Shown here piece after piece: positions 1 to 5,282 of a stretch of 5,282 bases of DNA. How positions within the stretch are numbered: the first letter of the stretch is position 1; the number at the start of each line of letters is the position of its first letter. The stretch is taken from NCBI GenBank assembly GCA_003695005.1, contig RFJE01000304.1, forward strand, positions 1-5,282. The letters run 5' to 3'. Both the position numbers and the translations under genes were made by a program. The notes under the pieces were generated by a model. It did not search any database and had not been told where the DNA came from. It saw only the letters and a program-made list of their open reading frames with translations. This stretch comes from Candidatus Hydrogenedentota bacterium (lineage in GTDB: Bacteria; Spirochaetota; Leptospiria; Turneriellales; J094).

Positions 1-324
1 ATAAATTTTTTGCAAACAGCAGAAAGAACATTCCAGGAAACCAGAAAAGAATTACAGCAAGCAAAGACCAAAGAACAATATGAGCAGGCCCTTGGTCATC
101 TAGCAACAAAATTATTTTTACTAAAGAATAAAAAACAACAAATTTTAAAAGAGTATCCTGAGATTATTTCTACGAAAAATGAGCTATATTATAAATTTTA
201 CCCAAACTCCGAAAAAACCAAAAAAGCACTTTTTCAACTAATAGAAGAGCTAAAAAAAGTCCCCCGTAGCTTAAAGGGCTCCCCGGTGTTAAAACAATTA
301 GAAAAAGCATTTGCAAATTTTTAA
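1..324 (+). CDS. Hypothetical Lys/Glu-rich helical protein, 3' part (5' end probably outside window)
   Basis: I do not recognise this protein. The frame is open from base 1 to the TAA at 322-324. The first possible start inside the window is a TTG at 10-12 (104 residues from there), but no ribosome binding site can be seen in the nine bases before it and the frame stays open to the edge, so the gene most likely begins upstream. The visible part has no signal peptide, membrane segment, Cys or recognisable catalytic motif. It is rich in Lys, Glu, Gln and Leu and looks mostly alpha-helical, with possible short coiled-coil stretches (about residues 5-45 and 68-104 counted from the TTG) around a more aromatic stretch with ELYYKFYPN near residues 57-66. 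It is convergent with the patatin gene, sharing the TTAA at 321-324. It could be the C-terminal part of a structural or lipoprotein-like protein; no function is assigned. Confidence 0.6.
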   Translation: MNFLQTAERTFQETRKELQQAKTKEQYEQALGHLATKLFLLKNKKQQILKEYPEIISTKNELYYKFYPNSEKTKKALFQLIEELKKVPRSLKGSPVLKQLEKAFANF

Positions 325-2513
325 AGTTTTTTCTCGAGCTTTGCGGGCAATTTTATTTTTAGAGCTTTGTAAATTTCGGGCAGATATTCCACGGTTGTTC
401 TCTGCCCCGATGCAATAATTTCTTCCCGTAAGTGAAAATCAAACAAGCCATATTCCGCAATATCCATATTTAAAATAAAATCAAAATAATGTTTTTTAGC
501 GCGGATTACTTCAATCCCTTCCATCATCATGGCCTGGTATGCAATTTGTAAAATGGGCGGCCTACGAATAATATAAGTAAGCATGCTTAAATAATCTGTT
601 AATGTTTTCCAAAAATGTTTATTCCACCGAAGGCGGCGCACACTTTGGCTGCGAATTAAGAATTCTGCAATGGAATCATCTTTTAAAGGTGTACAATTGA
701 CTCCGACAACATGCTGTACTTTGCGTTCCTTTAAAATAGCACCGGGTAAATTATCTAACGCCCCGCCATCAATTAAGTAGTAGTTACGATAGCGGACTGG
801 CGGAAAAATAACCGGCAAAGACAAAGAAGCACGAACTGCTCGCCACAAAAGACCTCGGTCAAAATATACTAACTCTCCGGAAAGCACATCAGCTGCAACA
901 CATACAAAGGGAATTGGTAAATCTTCTATTTTCATAAGGCCAAATAAGCGCTTTAAAATCTTATTGACTTTCCTTCCCTTGAAAAAAGCAGTAATGGGAA
1001 GAGCATAATCAAAAAAGGCTCTGTCTTCCGGCAAAAGCTCATGAAATAAATTCTCAATTTCATAGGAATTGTAACCCATAGCCCATAAGGCACCAATGAC
1101 GGCGCCCATGCTGGTGCCACTAATAAAATCAAAATGAATGCCTGCATTTTCCATTTCCCGCAAAAAGCCAATTTCCGATAGAGCTCTAGCACCTCCTCCT
1201 CCAAGGGCTAGGCCTCGACTGCGGTTTGTAAGCCAACGACCTAAACTACGAAAAGATGACCTTGCTTCTGTAAAAACTTCGTTCTTTGTTAAAAAACGAT
1301 CTTGTAAGTAATCGGACAAACCCGAGAGTTGTCCACGTATCATAAATTGTGGACGAAAACGGAGTTGGTTTTCTAGCAAAGTATTTGTAATTTTTTTTCG
1401 GATTTTTTGTTCTCTGCCTCCTTTCTTTTTCAAAAGACCAATGCTTACAAAAGGACCTGCAATTTGGAATTTTCGTTTTTGAGAAGAGGGGACCGCTTTG
1501 TCTGCAGTTGGAAATTCAATATCATTTACATAGAAAAATACCTTTTTTCTAAAATCTGGGATTTTCTCTTCGAGTACAGTAATTGTTTTTTGAAAGCTCT
1601 CTAATTTTTTTTCATGCCTACGAACCCGCATTAAAATTAAATCGGCTTGTTTTAAAATCGAGATAGTCTTTGCTTTTGTAATTCCTTCAGCACCAAACTC
1701 CATAAAAATATGAGAAAAATTTTGAGCTAAGCTTCCTAATAACCGCGGAAAATCTTTTTGCTTTAAAGCATGAATGGGTAGTTTCTCGCTAGGGCAGGGC
1801 AAAAGAAAAAGCTTTTCATCGCAGGAGAGCATTTGGTCTTTAATGTCCATTTTAACATAGCGAGTTAGCATCGACAAAATTTTATCAAACTTTTCTTGTG
1901 AACTTTTTTCTTCCATATTTAAAGTTTGGCAAGGTGTTTGTGGTAAATGAGATAAGTGCAAATATGCCACAGGCTCCTGTGCGGCAAGGGATATTGCCGA
2001 GGCAATGTTTAAGCCAACATAATGTGCTTCTAAAGAATCAAATGAGGTAAAGTGAGCTATGTAGCGATTTTCTGTAAAAACTTTTTTAATACCGAGAATT
2101 TGGTTACGAAGACGGTTTGCCTCGATGTGACCAATATTAATTGCAATCTGCGGAATTTTAGCCATCAGTTCTTGTAATTTCTTTTTGCCTACATAAAGGA
2201 CCTCTGAATCTATCCGAGCGACTACACCTCCTGAATGGGGCTCCCCTGTTAAAAGAGCTACTTCTCCTAAAATATCCCCCGCAATAGCGCGTGCTACAAT
2301 TTTCTTTTCTCCTGACGGCAATTTTGTAATGATTTGAAATTCTCCGGATACCACAACATATAGACTTTTTGGCTTTTCATTCATACGAAAAAGCTGTTCC
2401 CCTTTTTTTACATAACGCCTTTTAAATGAATTCCAAAATTCTTTTTTCTTGCGATTCGTTAATCCTTGCGTAAGCGGGGAATCTTTTAAGAATGTAGGCA
2501 AATTATGCTTCAT
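321..2513 (-). CDS. cNMP-binding-fold / patatin-like phospholipase fusion (NTE-like), 730 aa
   Basis: Predicted cytosolic serine lipase of the patatin family, acting on phospholipids or lysophospholipids. Residues about 15-135 form a CRP-type cyclic-nucleotide-binding fold (VVSGEFQI near 54-61, GDILGEVALLTGEP at 79-92). Residues about 150-330 resemble the linker domain of NTE proteins, with a beta/alpha pattern ending in KQADLILMRV (288-297). Residues about 433-620 are the patatin domain: oxyanion loop GGGGAR (438-443), nucleophile elbow GTSMG with Ser468, substrate-binding-side motif SLPVIFPPV (564-572), and catalytic Asp582 in DGG followed by NLP. All catalytic elements are intact. The C-terminal tail (620-730) is helical and unassigned. 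There is no signal peptide or N-terminal membrane segment, unlike animal NTE. The usual phosphate-cassette Arg is His93, so cAMP/cGMP binding is doubtful. The ATG start overlaps the ribF stop as ATGA, implying translational coupling. The patatin call is firm; substrate and ligand are inferred. Confidence 0.93.
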   Translation of the reverse strand: MKHNLPTFLKDSPLTQGLTNRKKKEFWNSFKRRYVKKGEQLFRMNEKPKSLYVVVSGEFQIITKLPSGEKKIVARAIAGDILGEVALLTGEPHSGGVVARIDSEVLYVGKKKLQELMAKIPQIAINIGHIEANRLRNQILGIKKVFTENRYIAHFTSFDSLEAHYVGLNIASAISLAAQEPVAYLHLSHLPQTPCQTLNMEEKSSQEKFDKILSMLTRYVKMDIKDQMLSCDEKLFLLPCPSEKLPIHALKQKDFPRLLGSLAQNFSHIFMEFGAEGITKAKTISILKQADLILMRVRRHEKKLESFQKTITVLEEKIPDFRKKVFFYVNDIEFPTADKAVPSSQKRKFQIAGPFVSIGLLKKKGGREQKIRKKITNTLLENQLRFRPQFMIRGQLSGLSDYLQDRFLTKNEVFTEARSSFRSLGRWLTNRSRGLALGGGGARALSEIGFLREMENAGIHFDFISGTSMGAVIGALWAMGYNSYEIENLFHELLPEDRAFFDYALPITAFFKGRKVNKILKRLFGLMKIEDLPIPFVCVAADVLSGELVYFDRGLLWRAVRASLSLPVIFPPVRYRNYYLIDGGALDNLPGAILKERKVQHVVGVNCTPLKDDSIAEFLIRSQSVRRLRWNKHFWKTLTDYLSMLTYIIRRPPILQIAYQAMMMEGIEVIRAKKHYFDFILNMDIAEYGLFDFHLREEIIASGQRTTVEYLPEIYKALKIKLPAKLEKKL

Positions 2514-3454
2514 ACAGAAACAGAAAATCCTTTTACTTTGAGTTTACGACCCTTTTCAATATCTTTGTGAATTTGATTCACTAACTTCTCAACCGACGGA
2601 AATTTTTTTTCATCGCGCAATCTGCGTAAAAAATATAAGCGAACGGTCTCACCATAAATTTCTTTGTTAAAATTTAAAAGATGAGCTTCTACGGATAAAT
2701 TTACATTCGCAAATGTTGGATTAAAGCCAACATTCATTAAAGCACGATAATACTCCCCTCCATACTTCGCGATACCAAAATAAACTCCTGCCTTGGGTAC
2801 CATTTTATCTTCGGCTAAACTAATGTTAATGGTTGGTATGCCAATTTGTTTTCCTCTCCCTTTGCCTCGAATTACAGGTCCTCGGATTAAAAACGGGTCA
2901 CCTAACATTGCATTGGCATCTGCAAGCTTTCCCTCGGATAAACATTCACGAATCCGTGTGGACGAAATGACTTTTCGCTTATACAGAACTGGCTTCATTT
3001 GTTCTACACTAAATCCATATTTATGAGCTGCTTTTTTTAAGTAGTGATAATGCCCATGTCGGTTACGACCAAAATGATGATCGTAGCCTAAAATAATATG
3101 GCGGGCTAAAAGTTTTTCTAATAAAATTTCTTTTAAAAAGCGATGCGCTGGTGTTTTGGCTAACTCTTCTGTAAACGGAATAAACACTGCGGCTCGTAAA
3201 TCAAATTGTTGTAAAATAATAATTTTTTCTTCTTTTGTATAAATACGCTGATATGACCTCAACTTCCCTAGTACTTTTTTAGGACTCGGTTCATACGTAA
3301 CTAAAACCGGTGCATATCCTTGCTTTTTTGCGGTTCGGATATTGCGCTCAATAAGCTTGCGATGCCCGCGATGCAGACCATCAAAATCACCAAGGGTAAG
3401 CACAGCCGGCCCCCACTTGGCAGTAAAGCCCGTTAAATCGGAAATAATCTCCAT
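2510..3454 (-). CDS. ribF: Bifunctional riboflavin kinase / FAD synthetase RibF, 314 aa
   Basis: Cytosolic enzyme that phosphorylates riboflavin to FMN and then adenylates FMN to FAD, using ATP for both steps. The N-terminal nucleotidyltransferase domain (about 1-180) shows LGDFDGLHRGH (21-31) with the HxGH-type motif H28-R-G-H31, GYDHHFGRNRHG (123-134), and ISSTRIRE (163-170). The C-terminal flavokinase domain (about 188-305) shows RGKGRGKQIGIPTIN (196-210), the family's PTxN motif at 207-210, NVGFNPTF (241-248), and VEAHLL with the likely catalytic Glu256. The end, FLRRLRDEKKFPSVEKLVNQIHKD, matches the normal RibF C-terminus, and 314 residues is normal length, so both activities should be present. 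The ATG directly follows the permease TAA, with an AAGGA ten bases upstream, and the stop overlaps the patatin start. In many bacteria ribF lies near truB/rpsO or ileS/lspA; that context is absent here on the sides that can be seen. Confidence 0.97.
   Translation of the reverse strand: MEIISDLTGFTAKWGPAVLTLGDFDGLHRGHRKLIERNIRTAKKQGYAPVLVTYEPSPKKVLGKLRSYQRIYTKEEKIIILQQFDLRAAVFIPFTEELAKTPAHRFLKEILLEKLLARHIILGYDHHFGRNRHGHYHYLKKAAHKYGFSVEQMKPVLYKRKVISSTRIRECLSEGKLADANAMLGDPFLIRGPVIRGKGRGKQIGIPTINISLAEDKMVPKAGVYFGIAKYGGEYYRALMNVGFNPTFANVNLSVEAHLLNFNKEIYGETVRLYFLRRLRDEKKFPSVEKLVNQIHKDIEKGRKLKVKGFSVSV
2528..2534 (-). promoter_or_regulatory. Possible ribosome binding site of the patatin gene, inside the end of ribF
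   Basis: AAAAGGA on the minus strand lies 14 bases before the patatin ATG, separated by a TTTCTGTTTCTG stretch. The distance is long for a direct site, so start of translation probably depends on the ATGA overlap with the ribF stop. No alternative ATG, GTG or TTG in frame lies between the motif and the ATG. Confidence 0.4.
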
Positions 3455-5137
3455 TTAACGAGAATCCTTACTCGCTACCGTACCTAAACCATATAGTAAA
3501 ATTCCCGTTAGTGCATACGCACTCGCAAACTTATATGGAATATAGTTTGGATCGTTCAGTACCCATGGGAGATAAATTTCTCCGGACGAAGTTGCTGAAT
3601 GTATCATCCCAAAAAAAGATAGCACAGCTCCAAATAAAAGGGTATAAAGCACATTTTTATATTTTTGTTGAATAATAAATACTGTGGCTGCGCCCCATAT
3701 CATCCCTGTGATAATAAATCCTTGCGAAAGAGCTTGTAAGTATGGATACGTTTCTTCCGAACGCGCGGGGTACAACAAAGCCGCAGAGCTTAAAATGGCA
3801 ATGGCTTTTTTTACCGCAGCATGGTCTAATCCAGATGCCTTTAAGGCAGAAGCGGCATCCGCAGCTTCTTTTAAGAAGCGATGGAAAGGCTCATACAACA
3901 TTTTTAATTTTGTATAGCCAAAATGAATAATTGTCGGTATGATAGCAATGGATACTGCCATGTTGTGCTCTTTTGGTGTCATTAAGTATGCCATGGCTGT
4001 AATTTCAAAACCAATAAAAATTAAAATAGGCGCTACTACTGTGTGTGGAATTAAATAAACAATGTAACCCACTAAACCAAGAGCCGCACCAATCCCAATT
4101 AAAATGCCTGTTGCTAATGTATAGCCTACACCAGCTCCCATCCTTTTATAGGCCCCATGTCCAATATAAGGTGTTGATTGAGACACGCCGCCAAATAAAC
4201 CAGCAACAATCGTAGCAAAAGCTTCTGTTAATAAGATATTTTTTGTATTAAAGTTATCTCCTGATAAACGAGCACTTTCTGTGACGTTAATTCCACCAAC
4301 AATGGTTAAAAGACCAAAAGGAATGGCAATGGGTAAATAAAGAATGGCTTCCTTAAAAAAATAAGCTGGCCAGCTGAAATGGGGATAAGGTATAGCAAGC
4401 TGAACCGGTAAGGTTTCTAATCCTTTAAACTCTTGCCCAAAAATTCCAAGAATCCCCGAACCATAATATACAATTAAGCCTGCTAATACAGCTACTGCTG
4501 CCCCTGGTAAATTAGCCGGTAATTTCTGATGAGCCACTAATGTAAAAAGAACAAGAGCTAATGCCGTTAAACCTGCTAAAGGAAACTCCATGGTTGTAAT
4601 AAATTGATCGGCAGCTAAATAAACCAGTCCAATTCCTGCAATGGACCCTAACAAACCGGCAGAAGGTACATAACGCTGAATGGTATTTCCTAGATATGAA
4701 GTAATTATTTTTACAAGTCCCATCCAAATCATAATGGCCATGCCCGTAAACCAGGCATGCAAACCTGCTTGGTATGTAAGATCATCGCCAGAGAACTGTC
4801 CGGATAGCTGTGATTTAAAATATAAAAAGGCTGGCCCTAGTACAAACACAGCCATACCAATGGTAGATGGGGTATCTAAACCTAATGGCATGGCTGTTAC
4901 ATCCGCGCGATTTTCTTTTTTAGCAAGCTTATAACCCATATAAGAATAAACTAAATCGCCAAACATAACCCCGACGGCTGTGCCAGGAATCATAAACATA
5001 TAGACAATTTTTTCAGGAAACCCAAAGCCTTGCACTAAAATGGATGCTAATATCACTAAATTTAAGACATTATCTAAAAACAAAGTAAAGAAAGCATTGA
5101 AATCGCCTATTTTAAACCACTTAAATTCCGAAGTCAT
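3455..5137 (-). CDS. NCS2-like permease (xanthine/uracil/AzgA-type superfamily), 560 aa
   Basis: Polytopic inner-membrane transporter, probably a proton- or ion-coupled symporter for a nucleobase or related heterocycle. I count about 13-15 hydrophobic segments across residues 15-553. The stretch TAMPLGLDTPS (81-91) is the early half-helix region that in this superfamily reads like A(L/M)PxGxxTPS. Residues 281-335 carry the core signature: GGINVTESAR with Glu287 in the TM8-like position, then EAFATIVAGLFGG and VSQSTPYIGHGAY with Gln320 in the TM10-like position. These resemble the AzgA branch more than the UraA/UapA branch, because the classic NxGxxxxT motif is not seen. A roughly 60-residue soluble, Ala-rich helical insert (about 408-468) splits the late membrane segments and makes the protein longer than the 430-460 residues common in NCS2. 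The ATG is chosen because an in-frame TGA lies 24 bases before it and no other start codon intervenes. First gene of the run. The superfamily call is fairly sure; the substrate is unknown. Confidence 0.8.
   Translation of the reverse strand: MTSEFKWFKIGDFNAFFTLFLDNVLNLVILASILVQGFGFPEKIVYMFMIPGTAVGVMFGDLVYSYMGYKLAKKENRADVTAMPLGLDTPSTIGMAVFVLGPAFLYFKSQLSGQFSGDDLTYQAGLHAWFTGMAIMIWMGLVKIITSYLGNTIQRYVPSAGLLGSIAGIGLVYLAADQFITTMEFPLAGLTALALVLFTLVAHQKLPANLPGAAVAVLAGLIVYYGSGILGIFGQEFKGLETLPVQLAIPYPHFSWPAYFFKEAILYLPIAIPFGLLTIVGGINVTESARLSGDNFNTKNILLTEAFATIVAGLFGGVSQSTPYIGHGAYKRMGAGVGYTLATGILIGIGAALGLVGYIVYLIPHTVVAPILIFIGFEITAMAYLMTPKEHNMAVSIAIIPTIIHFGYTKLKMLYEPFHRFLKEAADAASALKASGLDHAAVKKAIAILSSAALLYPARSEETYPYLQALSQGFIITGMIWGAATVFIIQQKYKNVLYTLLFGAVLSFFGMIHSATSSGEIYLPWVLNDPNYIPYKFASAYALTGILLYGLGTVASKDSR
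3465..3469 (-). promoter_or_regulatory. Ribosome binding site of ribF, inside the end of the permease gene
   Basis: AAGGA on the minus strand lies ten bases before the ribF ATG, within the last codons of the permease. It supports the ATG at 3454, which immediately follows the permease stop (TAAATG). Terminating ribosomes would sit on this site, so coupled re-initiation is likely. Confidence 0.6.
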
Positions 5138-5152
5138 GCTTACAAGTTGGAA

Positions 5153-5159
5153 TTCCTTT
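5153..5159 (-). promoter_or_regulatory. Ribosome binding site of the permease gene, unusually far from the start
   Basis: On the minus strand AAAGGAA lies before the permease ATG with about 15-16 bases between them, well beyond the usual 5-9. No nearer purine-rich motif is visible, and the in-frame TGA just upstream leaves this ATG as the only plausible start. Either this is a weak, distant site or initiation relies on something else. Confidence 0.45.
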
Positions 5160-5163
5160 CAAA

Positions 5164-5282
5164 ATGGCAAGCTTTTTTCCAGCAAATAAAACTTTACATT
5201 ACAAAGCCCGTTGCCAACAGAGCAAGAGAGGGTTGGAACACTTGTCTGAAAAAAGTATCACGATTCATGACATTCAACTTAC
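5164..5282 (+). CDS. Possible start of a divergent hypothetical gene, cut by the right edge
   Basis: From the ATG at 5164 the plus-strand frame is open for 39 codons to the window end. I do not recognise the peptide. A second, perhaps better start is the TTG at 5242, which has GAGAGGG (5226-5232) nine bases upstream; the product would then begin MSEKSITIHDIQL. That start would leave about 100 bases between the divergent genes, room for promoters, whereas the ATG at 5164 leaves only 26. The opposite strand also has an open frame here (5280 to a TAA at 5194-5196), so the true coding strand is undecided. An open frame this short can arise by chance. Confidence 0.3.
   Translation, partial: MASFFPANKTLHYKARCQQSKRGLEHLSEKSITIHDIQL
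5198..5225 (-). promoter_or_regulatory. Weak candidate sigma-70-type promoter for the permease-ribF-patatin run
   Basis: On the minus strand TTGCTC (5225-5220) and TGTAAT (5203-5198) are separated by 16 bases. The -10 matches TATAAT at five of six positions but the -35 only at three. A better -35 box, TTGGCA (5217-5212), lies 15 bases before a TAAAGT, a spacing that is too short. Transcription from here would give a leader of roughly 50 bases. This is motif matching by eye and may be chance in AT-rich DNA. Confidence 0.2.

Noticed and set aside
255..300. Intrinsic terminator downstream of the patatin gene, suggested by the G/C-rich patch and T-run at 257-290
   Set aside because: The G/C tracts have the same polarity (CCCCC and CCCC on one strand) and cannot pair into a proper stem; the patch is also inside the convergent coding frame.
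302..344. Terminator hairpin at the convergent junction from GCAAA (313-317) and TTTGC (340-344)
   Set aside because: Five pairs with a loop of more than 20 bases and no suitable T-run after it; too weak to call.
953..1204. Minus-strand open frame of 83 codons inside the patatin gene
   Set aside because: It lies wholly within the catalytic region of the patatin gene in another frame, including the GTSMG and GGGGAR codons; the patatin protein is clearly the real product.
2793..3026. Plus-strand open frame of 77 codons opposite ribF
   Set aside because: It is antisense to the conserved RibF motifs (PTIN and STRIR region) and has no convincing ribosome binding site or protein-like features.
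4512..4934. Open frames on both strands inside the permease gene, and others near 3684-3930
   Set aside because: They are out-of-frame or antisense to a long, well-formed membrane protein and show no recognisable motif.
5138..5282. FMN or purine riboswitch upstream of the permease-ribF run
   Set aside because: The conserved FMN-element blocks and the purine-aptamer core were not found in the upstream stretch, which is also short; the region further upstream cannot be seen.

Overview
The window is compact, AT-rich bacterial DNA carrying one three-gene run on the minus strand and the end of a convergent gene on the plus strand. The base composition (roughly 60% A+T, A/T-rich third codon positions), four-base or zero-base gene junctions and Shine-Dalgarno-like AAGGA motifs all say bacterium. 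The genes do not fix the lineage. A cytosolic fusion of a cyclic-nucleotide-binding fold to a patatin lipase, of the neuropathy-target-esterase (NTE) type, is most often met in Gram-negative and some high-GC groups, so a low-GC Gram-negative bacterium is my best guess, held loosely.

Layout from left to right. Bases 1-324 hold the 3' part of a Lys/Glu-rich hypothetical gene on the plus strand; its frame is open to the window edge. It meets the minus-strand run tail to tail, and both stop codons sit in one TTAA (321-324). The run is transcribed right to left: an NCS2-like (nucleobase/xanthine/uracil permease superfamily) membrane transporter (5137-3455), then ribF, the bifunctional riboflavin kinase/FAD synthetase (3454-2510), then the cNMP-fold/patatin protein (2513-321). 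The permease stop codon directly abuts the ribF start (TAAATG), and the ribF stop overlaps the patatin start (ATGA), so the three are very probably one transcript with coupled translation. Right of the permease (5138-5282) is a short upstream region with a weak candidate promoter and a plus-strand frame open to the right edge, possibly the start of a divergent gene.

How they may work together: RibF turns riboflavin into FMN and FAD using ATP. The permease is a purine, pyrimidine or related heterocycle transporter by family, but its substrate cannot be read from the sequence. The patatin protein has a complete Ser-Asp dyad and oxyanion loop and should hydrolyse phospholipid or lysophospholipid, while its cNMP pocket lacks the usual phosphate-binding Arg. 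A shared pathway is not obvious; the tight packing makes co-expression certain enough to be interesting but does not prove a shared function. I saw no mobile element, CRISPR array, RNA gene, riboswitch or clear intrinsic terminator. The window reads mostly as an ordinary chromosomal region with a few points worth checking, not as an evident new system.
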